Below, piece by piece: positions 7,759 to 16,903 of a DNA stretch of 64,000 bases; position 1 is the stretch's first letter; each line of letters begins with the position of its first letter. This DNA comes from JAXDMK01 sp963765955 (GTDB taxonomy: Bacteria > Actinomycetota > Acidimicrobiia > Acidimicrobiales > AC-14), in assembly GCA_963765955.1 (NCBI GenBank), contig CAVXYA010000011.1:1-64000 (forward strand), given 5' to 3'. The notes beneath the pieces were generated by a model that ran no database searches, was not told the origin of the DNA, and saw only the letters and a list, made by a program, of their open reading frames with translations. The position numbers and the translations under genes were made by a program.

Positions 7759-9276
7759 ATGCGTGTACGTGCCCGCTGCACCCTGCTCGCGATCGCCTTG
7801 GCGCTGGCCGTTCTGGCGGCCTGCAGCGAGGAGAAGTCGGCCGACCCGTCCTCGTCGCCGTCCGGAGGCGGCGAGGTCGTCGCCCTCACCATCATCCAGA
7901 TGAACGACATCTACGAGCTCACCCCGGTGAGCGGCGGCGCCGAGGGCGGACTGGCCCGGGTGGCGACGCTGCGAGCGAACCTGAAGGCGGAGAACCCGAA
8001 CACCTACACCGTCCTGGCCGGAGATCTGCTGAACCCCTCGGCCCTGAGCACGGCCACCGTCGACGGCCAGCGCTTGGCCGGCCGGCAGATGGTCGACGTG
8101 ATGAACATCCTGGGGCTCGACTACGCCACCTTCGGGAACCACGAGTTCGACCTGTCGCAGGAGCAGTTGCTCCTGCGGCTGGCCGAGTCGAAGTTCACCT
8201 GGGTCTCGAGCAACGTGGCCCAGGCCGACGGCCAACCGTTCCCGAACGTCGCCCCCAACGTGACCTTCACCGCCCGTAACGACGACGGCAAGGAGGTCCG
8301 CATCGGGCTCTTCGGCCTGACGGTGGGCTCGAATCCCGCGACCTATGTCGCCTACCGCGACCCGGTGGAGGTGGCCAAGGAGCAGGTGGCCGCCCTCCGC
8401 GGCCAGGTCGACATCCTGATCGCCGTCACCCACCTCAGCCTCGAAGGCGACGTCGACCTCGTGCAGCAGGTGCCGGAGATCGACCTCGTCCTCGGAGGCC
8501 ACGAGCACGAGAACGTCGAACTGGAACGGGGGCCCGACTTCACGCCGGTCGCCAAGGCCGACGCCAACGCCCGCTCCGTGTACGTCCACCGGCTGCGCTA
8601 CGACACCTCCAGCAAGACGCTCGACCACGAGCCGACGCTCGAGCGGGTGACGCCGGCCCTGGCCGACGAACCCACCGTCGCCCAGGCGGTCCAGCGCTGG
8701 GTCACCGCCGCCTTCGACGGCTTTCGGGCCCAGGGCTTCGAGCCCACCAAGGTGATCGCCACGACGACCGAGCCGCTCGACGGCCGGGAGGCGAGCGTCC
8801 GGAACATGCCGACCCGGCTGACGGACGTGACCGCGGCCGGGATGCTCCACGCCGCGCCGGGCACGGAGCTGGCCATCTTCAACAGCGGCTCCATCCGCAT
8901 CGACGACGTCATCCCGCCGGGCGAGGTCACCGAGTACGACATCATCCGGACGCTGCCCTTCGGCGACACGATCGTGTCGGCCCAGATGAGCGGCACCCTG
9001 CTCCTGCGCACGCTCGACCAGGGCCGGGCCAACGCCGGTACCGGGGGGTACCTGCAAGTGGCGAACGTGACCCGCAATCCGGGCGGTGACGGCTGGTTGG
9101 TGAACGGCGCCGCCATCGACGTCGGCCGGAGCTATGCGGTGGCCATCAACGACTTTCTTCTCACCGGCCGCGAGATCAAGCTCGACTTCCTGACCCGCGA
9201 GAACAATCCCGACCTGACCGTCGTGAGCCAGCACGACGACCTCCGCAAGGCACTCATCGCCGAGCTGCAGCGGTGA
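7759..9276 (+). CDS. 5'-nucleotidase / 2',3'-cyclic phosphodiesterase-family lipoprotein (UshA-like)
   Basis: A 505-residue exported enzyme of the UshA/CpdB family, which removes phosphate from nucleotides outside the membrane. It has a lipoprotein signal (MRVRARCTLLAIALALAVLAAC, cysteine at 22) and a Ser/Gly-rich spacer. The metallophosphatase core has its metal ligands in IIQMNDIYE, VLAGDLLN, TFGNHEFD, AVTHLS and LGGHEHE. The C-terminal nucleotidase domain contains IFNSGSIRIDD and the substrate segment RTLPFGDT. Length and domain order are normal for the family. The ATG at 7759 immediately precedes the signal peptide. The gene stands alone on its strand, with 80 bases between it and the preceding gene. 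Confidence 0.9.
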   Translation: MRVRARCTLLAIALALAVLAACSEEKSADPSSSPSGGGEVVALTIIQMNDIYELTPVSGGAEGGLARVATLRANLKAENPNTYTVLAGDLLNPSALSTATVDGQRLAGRQMVDVMNILGLDYATFGNHEFDLSQEQLLLRLAESKFTWVSSNVAQADGQPFPNVAPNVTFTARNDDGKEVRIGLFGLTVGSNPATYVAYRDPVEVAKEQVAALRGQVDILIAVTHLSLEGDVDLVQQVPEIDLVLGGHEHENVELERGPDFTPVAKADANARSVYVHRLRYDTSSKTLDHEPTLERVTPALADEPTVAQAVQRWVTAAFDGFRAQGFEPTKVIATTTEPLDGREASVRNMPTRLTDVTAAGMLHAAPGTELAIFNSGSIRIDDVIPPGEVTEYDIIRTLPFGDTIVSAQMSGTLLLRTLDQGRANAGTGGYLQVANVTRNPGGDGWLVNGAAIDVGRSYAVAINDFLLTGREIKLDFLTRENNPDLTVVSQHDDLRKALIAELQR

Positions 9277-9411
9277 TACTCCCACCCCACGGGGGCAGCA
9301 TCGCTCGCCGCCGACGGTGGGTGCGCGGTCGACTAGCCGGGCCGCTAGCGACTTTAGCGCTGAAGGCTAGAGTGCGGCTCGGCTGGCTCTCGCGGGAAAG
9401 GCTCGGTCGTC

Positions 9412-10224
9412 ATGGACAAGTCATTGGGTATACTCCTCGGCAACGTTTCGAGGTACATCGAGAATCCGACTGATGACAAGCTGCCGGGGATCGGTGATCC
9501 CGCAGTAGGGCTGTACCAGGATCACGGGCCCGTTCCCAGCTCTTTCGGTTGCGTGCTCCGTTACCCGGACAAGACGGTGGTCGCATTCGCCGGTACGATC
9601 AGCGACCCTTTCACCACCGGCGTGCGGGATTGGTTGGCGAACTTCGTCGCCCTCCTGGCGCCGGCCATGGGGCTGCCAGGATTGATCCATGTCGGATTTG
9701 CGGATCAGCTACGACTCGTCCGGGACGACATCCTCGCCGATCTGGCGGGAGGGTTCACCGCTCCGCTCTACGTCACCGGCCACAGCCAGGGCGGCGCGGT
9801 TGCCGCCCTGGCGGCCAAGTTGCTCGAGCAGGCAGGGATCGAGGTGGCTGCGACGTATACATACGCGGCGCCGCTCCCTGGCGATGGGACGTTCGCGTCG
9901 TCCGTCAGGACCCCTGTCTTCCGCTTGGAGTTCGGCGACGACATCGTGCCCCACGTCGCAATGCATGGAATCCCACTCCCCGTACAGTTGGCGCTCAAGG
10001 CCAGTCCTGAGCTGAAGGGTGTGTTCAGCAACATCTGCACGACCCTCGGCTATGTGGCCGTCGGCCCGCTCACCTATGGCGCTCCCGGGAAATCGCTCCG
10101 AATTGACATGTCCGCCGCCGAAGAGAACAAATTGACCGTCGAACGGCTCGTTCGACTGGCACCTGCTGGGCAGAACATGTTCATGCACCACAATCTGGAC
10201 TACTACATCGGGATGCTGTCGTAG
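9412..10224 (+). CDS. Class 3 lipase-like alpha/beta hydrolase
   Basis: A 270-residue protein of the fungal-type (class 3) lipase family. The nucleophile elbow is GHSQGG with S125 after LYVTGHSQGGAVAALAAKLL. Upstream, VVAFAGTIS matches the family's oxyanion region (usually FRGT). The acid is probably D176 or D177 in LEFGDDIVPHV, the conserved G-D-x-V-P motif, and the histidine may lie in MHHNLDYY near the end. There is no signal peptide, so the protein may be cytoplasmic or leave by another route. Its neighbours are unrelated. The catalytic call is good; the natural substrate is unknown. Confidence 0.8.
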   Translation: MDKSLGILLGNVSRYIENPTDDKLPGIGDPAVGLYQDHGPVPSSFGCVLRYPDKTVVAFAGTISDPFTTGVRDWLANFVALLAPAMGLPGLIHVGFADQLRLVRDDILADLAGGFTAPLYVTGHSQGGAVAALAAKLLEQAGIEVAATYTYAAPLPGDGTFASSVRTPVFRLEFGDDIVPHVAMHGIPLPVQLALKASPELKGVFSNICTTLGYVAVGPLTYGAPGKSLRIDMSAAEENKLTVERLVRLAPAGQNMFMHHNLDYYIGMLS

Positions 10225-10668
10225 GAGGGGGCGTTGTGTTGAGAGAACGCCGGTTGCGAACCCTGTCGTGGTACTTGACCTGGCGCGTGAACTTCCCCCT
10301 GTGGGACCCCGGTCGTCTGGCCGGTCCGCATACCCAGCCACGAAGCTTTGACGCCGGTCCGGGGAGGTGAGGATGACGCCCCGTGAGTGCGCCGCGATCG
10401 TAGGACGGCAATCAGCTGGCGAGTCGTCCCCGCGATCGCTTCGGTATCGGGAGCTCGCAGGGGCGCTCCATGACCGGACCCCGGGCGTCAACGGGCCGCG
10501 CCCGGCTGTCCCTTCCAGGCAAGCGAGGCCGCCACGATCGCACCCACGCCCTCGTTGATGACGCCAGCTCGGGCTGGCTGAGACATTGATACTCGCCGAC
10601 TCGCCGAGCCCGCCCCGACGAGCGGACAGATCGAACGGTCCGCGTGTGGACCTGGCGCGACCGATTAC
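10225..10668. other. Intergenic stretch without a supported gene
   Basis: About 440 bases between the convergent lipase and reductase genes. Short frames on both strands match no family I know. On the minus strand VINEGVGAIVAASLAWKG (near 10520-10560) looks protein-like and may be a fragment of a lost gene. No strong terminator hairpin or repeat is visible. Confidence 0.4.
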
Positions 10669-11278
10669 TCAGCCGGTCGTGGTTCCGAGCGGTGGGTGCT
10701 CGAGCACGCGGGGCCGGTACTCGACCAGCTGGATGCTCCCGTCGAAGGTGCGGCTGTCGGTCATCTCCAGGGCGACGTCGGGATAGCCGTCGTAGATGCG
10801 CTCTGCTCCCGTGGCGCCGGTGATCACCGGGAACATCACCACGCGGAAGCGATCGACGAGTCCGGCTCGCAGCAGCGACCGACACAGGCTGAGGCTGCCG
10901 ATCGTGCTCAGGAGACCCGAGCCATCCTCCTTCATCGCCCGGACAGCTTCGACCGCGTCGTCGCGCACGAGCGTGGAGTTGGCCCACGCCAGCGGCTCCT
11001 CGAGCGACGCAGAGAACACCACCTTCGACGCCCGCGTGAGCTCGTCGACCGACGCCTCCTCGTCGCCGGCGAACTCTTCCTGTCCTGCTGGAAGGCTCGC
11101 CCGCGGCGAAGCCCGACATCAGCCGGTAGGTCTTCGAGCCCATCAGGTAGGTGACCTCGGGTTGCTCGCCGAGCCACGCCAGGTACTCAGGTCCTTGGAG
11201 ACCCCACCAGCCCGGCCAGCCGTCCGCCGAGGCGTAGCCGTCGAGGGAGGTGATGAAGTCGACGAGGAGTTCTCGCAT
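10669..11278 (-). CDS. RibD C-terminal / dihydrofolate reductase-fold protein, one frame break
   Basis: Once the frame is repaired this is a protein of about 202 residues of the RibD_C family (dihydrofolate reductase fold, NADPH-binding), abundant in actinobacteria and usually of unknown substrate. The N-terminal part reads MRELLVDFITSLDGYASADG with the typical TYLMGSKTYRLMSGFAAGE. The second frame carries SKVVFSASLEEPLAWANSTL, GLLSTIGSLSLCRSLL and LVDRFRVVMFPVITGATG. The frames join near 11095-11105, where one extra base separates FAAGEPS from AGQEEFAGDEEAS. The total length is 3n+1. It is shown as one gene because both halves are highly conserved and complementary. Confidence 0.78.
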
Positions 11279-11478
11279 GGTCGTCTCCTTGGTCTCGGAA
11301 GGTCACGTCGCCGCTCCTGCACTCGCTACCACGGCGGCACGGGGATTGGACGGGCGGCGAGTCGAGAACTCATCGCCAGCACGCGTGATTTCTTGCCCGA
11401 TGCGAAGGGGGCGCACGCGAGTCGCCGCATTTCGGCCGCCGGCCCGAGGACGACCGCCGCCCCCGTCGTCGCGCGGGC

Positions 11479-11892
11479 TCAGGCGTCGAGGCCCATCTTC
11501 GCGGTTTCCTTGATGAGCGCCACGAGCGCCTTCTCGTCGAGGTCCGCGAGCTTCTTGAACTGCACGCAGGACTTGCCGATGCTGGCCTTGGGAAGCCGGT
11601 CGACGTACCGCGCGGCGACGTAGCCGTTCGCGTCGGCGGCGAAGCAGTACAGCGAGATGTACGAGGCGTTGCTGGCGATCGAGAGCTTGCACGCGTCGCC
11701 CTCGCGGCCGCTCGCATACCGGTAGTGAAACGGCCCGTAGCCGAGCATGCCGCCCATGATGACCGGCTCGAGCTTCGGCGCGTGCTTGCGAATCAGCGCA
11801 TCGAGGGCCGCTATGTCGGACCGGCGCTTGTCGTCCACCGCGGCGATGTACTCGGCCGGGGTCTTCACGTTCAGCTGTCCCTTCATCTTCAT
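11479..11892 (-). CDS. DUF1801-family protein
   Basis: A 137-residue protein of the DUF1801/YdhG-like family (SCP2-like fold, function unknown). Typical segments are AEYIAAVDDKRRSDIAALDALIRKHAP at the start, VIMGGMLGYGPFHYRY in the middle and ISLYCFAADANGYVAARY followed by KASIGKSCVQFKKLADLD. The ATG at 11892 follows a region with no competing start. Neighbouring genes are other small orphan proteins of the type common in soil actinobacteria. No enzymatic residues can be named. Confidence 0.8.
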   Translation of the reverse strand: MKMKGQLNVKTPAEYIAAVDDKRRSDIAALDALIRKHAPKLEPVIMGGMLGYGPFHYRYASGREGDACKLSIASNASYISLYCFAADANGYVAARYVDRLPKASIGKSCVQFKKLADLDEKALVALIKETAKMGLDA

Positions 11893-12083
11893 CGCGTCCT
11901 CCGAGACTCGGCGTCACCAGACCGGCAGCGGCCCGTCGGCCCCTCCATCGATGAACTGTCGCACGACGGGGTCGGCACTTTCCACGAACGGGCGCGGTCG
12001 GCCCGCGAGGTGGATACAACGTCGTCGCGCCGCCCCCGTGCCGTCCCGGTCGCCGATTGGGGAGGCGGTCTACCGTGCGGACC

Positions 12084-12732
12084 ATGCACGAGCACAAACA
12101 CGGCGAGCAGCGGTTCGGCGCGGCGGCGCAGTCCGCCGAGTGGGACACGAGGTACAGCGAGCGCCAAGGTGCGATGTGGAGCGGGCGGCCCAACGGGCGG
12201 CTCGTCGCCGAGGTCGCCGACCTCACCCCGGGCCGGGCGCTCGACGTCGGCTGTGGCGAGGGCGCGGACGCGATCTGGCTCGCTCGGCGCCGCTGGACGG
12301 TCACTGCGATCGACATCTCCGATGTCGCCCTGGGCCGGGCCCGGGAGGCTGCCGAGCTGGTCGGAGCCACGGTCGAGTGGCTCTGCGGGGACGCCCTGCA
12401 GACGCCGTTCGCGGCCCGCACGTTCGACCTCGTTTCGATGCAGTACCCGGCGCTGCCCAAGGCCGCCGGTGACAGCGCCGTGCGGGAGTTGCTCGGCACG
12501 GTGCGTCCTGGCGGGCTGCTGCTCGCCGTCTACCACGACCTCGATGACGAGCACCGCGAGCACATGAAGTCAAAGGGCCTCGACCCGGCGGACTATTTCG
12601 CGTGCCGACGACCTCAGCCGGCTGGTCAGCGACGACTTCACGGTCGAGCTGCACGCCGTCGAGCCGCGCATCGACCCGCCACCCGACACCCCGCACGTCG
12701 CCGACGTCGTCCTGCGCGCCCGGCGTCGCTGA
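12084..12732 (+). CDS. Class I SAM-dependent methyltransferase, one frame break near the C-terminus
   Basis: About 215 residues after repair. Motif I is RALDVGCGEGADAIWLARR (residues 52-70), followed by VTAIDISDVALGRAREAAEL and the acidic DALQTPF loop, then FDLVSMQYPALP and GGLLLAVYHDLDD. These are the standard AdoMet-binding strands. The frame breaks near 12600-12610: reading PADYFAC then DDLSRLVSDDFTVELHAVE and ending VVLRARRR needs one C removed from GTGCCGAC. Total length is 3n+1. The N-terminus (MHEHKHGEQRFGAAAQSAEWDTRYSE) resembles thiopurine or small-molecule methyltransferase-like proteins. Substrate unknown. Confidence 0.8.
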
Positions 12733-13075
12733 CCGCGATGCCGGGAGTGTTCGCACTTGGCGGGTCCCGCTGAACGAGACCGCACCGCGAGGATCGTGTG
12801 TTGTCGACCCACAAGCCCGATCGGGACTCCGGGCCCGAGAAGCTACGGAACCTGAGCGCCGACCATGCCGGTTCCGTGCAGATGATCGGGATCCGACCCG
12901 AGAGCTCCCACGTGCAAGAACCGGAATCCCGAGCGCGTCACCGACATCGACCTGCTCGGTACTCTTCTCGCCCAGATCGACGGGTGCGGGCGATACGGGT
13001 GACTGTCGGGTATCCCAGAACCGCGAACGTCGCGGCATGTGCCTCGGCCACGCGTGGCGACATGCCCTTCCCAAC
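12733..13075. other. Intergenic stretch without a supported gene
   Basis: About 340 bases between the methyltransferase and the TA promoter. I see only short frames without family resemblance. The stretch marks the left edge of the island-like region. No repeat or strong terminator is evident. Confidence 0.35.
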
Positions 13076-13092
13076 CTAGCTAACATAGCTAG
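13076..13092. promoter_or_regulatory. Inverted repeat, probable autoregulatory operator of the third TA pair
   Basis: CTAGCTA, spacer ACA, then TAGCTAG: perfect 7-base arms, 10 bases before the antitoxin start. It overlaps a TA-rich -10-like region (TAACAT/TAGCAT). A palindrome in this place is what Phd/YefM-type antitoxins bind. The palindrome is seen directly; its regulatory role is inferred. Confidence 0.55.
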
Positions 13093-13101
13093 CATCTGGT
13101 G

Positions 13102-13341
13102 ATGCGAGTGAACATGCATGACGCCAAGACGAACCTGTCCCGATTGGTGGCGGCAGTGGAGTCAGGAGAGACCGACGAGGTCGAGATCGCGCGGGCTGGG
13201 CACGTGGTCGCTCGCATCGTCCCGCCTCGCCCCCCGGCAGCGCGCCGGCCCGGCTACTGGGCGGGTCGCGTTCGCATCCACGCCAACTTCGACGACCTTC
13301 CCGCCGACGTCGAAGCTGCGTTCCGCGGCGAGACAGGATGA
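13102..13341 (+). CDS. Phd/YefM-family antitoxin (third pair)
   Basis: A 79-residue antitoxin of the Phd/YefM type. The N-terminal DNA-binding and dimer domain is MRVNMHDAKTNLSRLVAAVE and VEIARAGHVVARIVPP, the family's signature order. The C-terminal tail (RIHANFDDLPADVEAAFRGE) would wrap the toxin. The toxin start overlaps its stop by 4 bases. A GTG three bases upstream is an alternative start. The palindrome at 13076-13092 sits just upstream. Confidence 0.87.
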   Translation: MRVNMHDAKTNLSRLVAAVESGETDEVEIARAGHVVARIVPPRPPAARRPGYWAGRVRIHANFDDLPADVEAAFRGETG

Positions 13342-13718
13342 GGGTTCTGCTCGATACCCGCATCGTTCTCTGGTGGCTCGCCAACGACCCGTCGCTACCA
13401 GCAGGAGCCTCCACCGTCATCGCCGACCCGGAGACTGAGGTCGTCGTCTCAGCGGCCACCGTCTGGGAGATCGAGATCAAGAGAGCCGCCGGCCGCCTCG
13501 AAGCACCCGACGACATCGTGGACGCCTTGGTGGCGAACGACTTCGACACCCTTTCCATAACCCCAGCCCATGCCGTCACCGCCGGGCGTCTGCCCGCCCA
13601 TCACTCCGATCCCTTCGATCGGATGCTCATCGCCCAGGCGCAGGTCGAAGGCTTTACGCTCATCACGGTCGATGGTCGGTTCTCGGACTACAACGTCGAG
13701 CTGTTGCCCTTCAACTGA
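13338..13718 (+). CDS. VapC-type PIN-domain toxin (third pair)
   Basis: A 126-residue PIN-domain toxin of the subgroup paired with Phd-type antitoxins. The catalytic acids are D6 (VLLDTRIVLWW), E44 (TVWEIEIK), D91/D94 in the H-x-D-P-F-D-R-M-L-I-A-Q motif and D112 in TLITVDGRF. The canonical LLDTH is LLDTR here, with arginine replacing the usual histidine; the metal ligands themselves are intact. Coupled to the antitoxin by an ATGA overlap. It is the first gene of the accessory stretch that ends with the DUF4157 gene near 20.2 kb. Confidence 0.88.
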   Translation: MRVLLDTRIVLWWLANDPSLPAGASTVIADPETEVVVSAATVWEIEIKRAAGRLEAPDDIVDALVANDFDTLSITPAHAVTAGRLPAHHSDPFDRMLIAQAQVEGFTLITVDGRFSDYNVELLPFN

Positions 13719-14198
13719 CTCAAACGGCCGCAGGGGAAGTCGAGCCGACGCGAGGCTGGATGTTCTTGGGACACGAGGTCGAAGGCTCGACTTCACACCC
13801 CCGCCCATAAAGTCACCGAGAAACGATATCGGGCGGGGTTGAGTGGTTCCTTCAAGCGCGTAGCCGGCATTTTCGGATGAGGCTGTCGGCAGGCTTGGGC
13901 GCTCCTGCATTGCCCAGGGTGACCGCCGGGGCTCTCGACACCATGCGATCCGGATCTTGTCAAAGCCCACCAGCAGGAACCGACAACCGACCGCGTGATG
14001 TCCCGAACGGATCTTCTCGACGGCCACGATTCGCCCTAGAATACTGCTGGCGTCGCCGTGCAACATCGCTATGATTTATGCTCTGTTGGATGACTCGTTC
14101 GGGCACCAAATTTGCTTCTTCACTCAAGGATTCAGACGGCGACCGTCGTTTCGAAAACCACTTCGGTGTGCCACCGCTCAGCAGGAGGTAGATTTTAC
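13719..14198. other. Gene-poor stretch, visibly lower in G+C
   Basis: About 480 bases between the TA pair and the next gene with a ribosome binding site. No frame here resembles a known protein. From about 14,040 the sequence becomes clearly less GC-rich and loses the strong third-position GC bias of the surroundings, marking foreign DNA. Confidence 0.4.
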
Positions 14199-15111
14199 GT
14201 GGACACCGCACGGCAGATATTGCGGTACAGCATCCCTGGTTCGCTCTTTATCCTATCTGTAGCGGTCATCCAGGCCGTGCTCTGGATTACCTGGAAACAA
14301 CCAATTCCGAGCGCTATCAGCGATTTGCCGACTGGCCTCGTGATTGGCCTCTTGGCGTCCAGCGTGCCGATCGGCTTCATACTGTATCAGTTGTACTATG
14401 CCGCTATGGCCCGCATCGAGTGTTTGGTTTGTTTGTGACGACCGACCGCGGAGCCGAGATCCTGACGCATCTCACTTGCCGCCAGCGTAGGATGATCAGG
14501 GAGCGTTATTCGGTCACGACTCGATCACCGGCCCGCGTATCCCTGGGCATGGGACAGCGCGCCGGGCGCGGGCTAGATCGTCAGCGAAGGAAGTTCGCTC
14601 AGTGAATGCCGTGTTGCACCGACTGCAATTATTGCGACTCCAAGAGTGGCGGAATAGTGATTGCGCCTCGGGGGGCGCGGGCTGCGAGTGTCTTCCAGGA
14701 TCGAGTTCCGCGCCCATCAAGGATGCATATACGCGGCGATGGTACGCCAATTGGGATGCCATCATGGCTTGCCTGGATGAGTCCACCGGAGACCCAAGAA
14801 CGATCGAGCTCAAGCGAGAATATACCAACCTGTCCGACATATATCATGCTCTCGGTGCAAGCCGTGTAGCGCTTTCGGCAGCTTGGATCTACTCTGCCAT
14901 TTACAATGGCACTGTGCATCCCGGGCAATTGTGGCCGGTGACGTCTCGAACCGCAGCGGGCGTAGGTCTCTTATTGCTTACCTTCAGCGGCATCTGGCTG
15001 GTTCTTCACCAAGCGCGCCGACAGACGCAGTTGAGTCTCATGTCCCGGCTCCGCCTGACGCTCCGAGCGTCACTTTTCCTGGATCACCGAGATGCACCGC
15101 TATCTCGCTAG
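14199..15111 (+). pseudogene. Membrane protein broken into three frames, foreign composition
   Basis: A good AGGAGG Shine-Dalgarno at 14183-14188 precedes GTG at 14199. The first frame encodes two transmembrane segments (YSIPGSLFILSVAVIQAVLW and GLVIGLLASSVPIGFILYQL). The second (about 14420-14605) carries VTTDRGAEILTHLT. The third (14605-15111) carries WYANWDAIMACLDE, LKREYTNLSDIYHALGASR and a third membrane segment (AAGVGLLLLTFSGIWLVL). Order and content suggest one protein of about 300 residues with membrane helices at both ends and a soluble middle, interrupted twice. I do not recognise a family. Codon use is less GC-biased than in neighbours. Decay and sequence error are both possible. 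Confidence 0.5.
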
Positions 15112-15239
15112 ATCAAGTGGTTGCCGAAGTTCCCACCGAGGGGGTGGAATGGACTTTCGCCTGTCTAGAGCCTGCGCCGAAGCGTCTGTTCCGAGCGGAC
15201 GGCAAGAACGAGGAAGTGCTCAAGTGTCGGGAGGGGCGG

Positions 15240-16020
15240 TTACGCCCTTCCGGCTCCGAATGCGGAAACGACGTAGCTGGCATGCCCGTCCAGGTTGTGG
15301 CGGGCCCGGTCGGAGCGCGTAGTCGTACGGGGATCGGCATGACGAGCAGCGATCTGGATGTCACGGAGCGGTACGCCGGAGTCGAGGGCGGCGGTGATGA
15401 GGCTGTAGCGCAGAGAGTAGGGCGAGCTCCTCTTGGAGACCCCCGCCTTCTTGGCGACCCGCCGCACGATCCGGGTGGCGCCGTGGCGATCAAGGCGCTG
15501 TCCGGAGCGGGACAGCAGCACCGGCCCGCTCGTCCGCTCGTGGCAGCCAGGTCGATCGCCCGGCCAACGCGGGGAGGCAAGGGATAACGGCGGCCTTGCC
15601 TCCCTTGCCGATGATCCTCACGGTGCGATGTCCGCGCTCGCTGCTCAAGTGCTCGATGTTGATGGAGCACGCCTCGGTGACCCGCAGGCCGAGGAGGCCG
15701 AGTAGGCAGGCCAGGGCATGATCAACTGACCCCGCAGCGAGCGGCCGCCTGGGCGCGGAAGGCGCCCAGTTCCATGCGGTCGGGACCGAGGGTCGTCGAC
15801 TCGGTGTCGATCTTCGGTCGACGGAAATGCTCTGCGGGCGACTCGGCGATGTAGCCATCGATGACCGCGAACCGGTAGAAGCCGACCACGGTCGACAGCC
15901 GGCGGCCGATCGTCCCGGACCAGATGGCGCTCCTCCTCCATCAGCGGGCGAACAACTCGACGGGGCGCGCCGGACGCCGAAGATCTCGAGCTTCGCGCTT
16001 GCTCCTCGTGCTCGACAGGG
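15240..16020 (-). pseudogene. Tyrosine recombinase (integrase), degraded body and catalytic domain
   Basis: Pieces of a phage-type integrase lie in several minus-strand frames. In order they are PLMEEERHLVRD, RTIGRRLSTVVGFYRFAVID, ESPAEHFRRPKIDTESTTLG, DHALACLLGLLGLRVTEACS (first catalytic Arg), GHRTVRIIGKGGKAAVIP, DRHGATRIVRRVAKKAGVSK, YSLRYSLITAALDSGVPL (normally H-x-L-R-H) and HADPRTTTRSDRAR. In this family the last motif is usually R-Y-D-R-A-R with the nucleophile Tyr; here it is Ser. At least three frame changes plus the altered active-site residues indicate a dead gene. Its missing N-terminal domain is present on the opposite strand at 16054. Confidence 0.75.
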
Positions 16021-16053
16021 CGCGCTGGGACGTCCCCAACAAGGAGGTTCCCG

Positions 16054-16257
16054 ATGCAGGCAGCCACGACCGCTCAACTCGTCCCTCCGAGCCCACCGCT
16101 GTCCGACGAGACCCGTCCGGCCGTCAGCGGGTTCCTGGCCCTCTACTCCGGCACGACCCGCACTGGCTACGCCAGCGACCTGCGCGCACGGTTCTCCTGG
16201 TGTTCCGAGGCGAAATCACGACGCCGGGGCGATGTGCGTGGCGAAGCTGCTCGGTGA
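16054..16257 (+). pseudogene. Integrase N-terminal (SAM-like, arm-binding) domain fragment in opposite orientation
   Basis: GGAGG lies about 7 bases before the ATG. The peptide MQAATTAQLVPPSPPLSDET, then FLALYSGTTRTGYASDLRAR and FSWCSE, is the start of an actinobacterial tyrosine recombinase (core-binding SAM-like domain). After the WCSE motif the similarity stops and the frame ends. This is the part missing from the minus-strand integrase at 15240-16020, and the two lie back to back, so an inversion or two different elements produced the arrangement. Confidence 0.65.
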
Positions 16258-16656
16258 ACGCCCGGTCGCCGGCATTGTGAGCGCGCCGTCGTTCGCCGCC
16301 TCCGGATCGCCCACGAGGAACCGCGGGCGCGAGCATCCCGTCGCTCAACCTTGCCCGGTGTCAGCCCGGGGATAGTTGGCGTTCCCCCCGACTTTGTACG
16401 CAAACGCCACATTCGACAAAACGCCGGCGAGCGATCCCGACGCCGGGGGGGTCGTCGAGCGGACCCCGAGGCGGCGATACCGGTCTCGTCCAATGGGGTC
16501 CGGCGGCATATCCTGGGCGATCCGGCACGTCCCGTATACCCCTCCGTTGCCGGCGGAACCGATTGGATCGCGATTATGCCCGTCCCAGCCTCGACCAGTG
16601 TGATGGCCGACTCCACCTGACCCAGGCTGCCTGACGGCTACCCCACGCCCAACTGC
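16258..16656. other. Intergenic stretch without a supported gene
   Basis: About 400 bases after the integrase fragment. Frames on either strand show no family resemblance. It leads into the promoter and SOS-type box of the zinc-ribbon/nuclease operon. Confidence 0.35.
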
Positions 16657-16679
16657 TAAGATCACGAACGTGAGTTCGT
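16657..16679 (+). promoter_or_regulatory. Putative leaderless promoter with LexA-type SOS box
   Basis: TAAGAT at 16657-16662 is followed at once by ACGAAC-GTGA-GTTCGT (16664-16679), a perfect palindrome with 6-base arms matching the actinobacterial LexA box CGAAC-N4-GTTCG. The box overlaps the GTG start at 16670, which is also where transcription from this -10 would begin. A bound repressor would block both RNA polymerase and the start region. The match is seen directly; LexA binding is inferred. Confidence 0.6.
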
Positions 16680-16903
16680 TCGGCCACGCCATCTCGCACC
16701 TCTGGGTAGATATCGAGTGCCCTGCATGTGAATCGCCCTTTCAGGTGCAGGTCGCTCAGGTCGCGTGCCAGGTGTATCGCTACTGCCCGGTTTGTGCTTG
16801 TCACGTTCATCTGATTGACAGCACCGCCGGTGTTCACCGAACAGCCGAGGCGGTCAACGACCTGTTGGACGGCTTCGGCGAGAGTATCTCCGGGTTCCGG
16901 TGA
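16670..16903 (+). CDS. 77-residue zinc-ribbon protein, first gene of an SOS-box operon
   Basis: A small protein with two CxxC knuckles: IECPACESPF (about residues 16-25) and YRYCPVCACHV (about 42-52), the spacing of a zinc ribbon. The C-terminal part (AGVHRTAEAVNDLLDGFGES) is probably helical. I know no named family for it. The GTG start sits inside the LexA-type palindrome and there is no Shine-Dalgarno, so translation is probably leaderless. Its stop overlaps the next gene's GTG in GTGA, coupling it to a PD-(D/E)XK nuclease. It could be a nucleic-acid-binding or regulatory partner of that nuclease; this is inference. Confidence 0.62.
   Translation: MSSFGHAISHLWVDIECPACESPFQVQVAQVACQVYRYCPVCACHVHLIDSTAGVHRTAEAVNDLLDGFGESISGFR

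Noticed and set aside
7285..9285. Very long minus-strand open frame opposite the 5'-nucleotidase
   Set aside because: It is a GC-bias shadow; the plus strand carries all metallophosphatase motifs and a lipoprotein signal.
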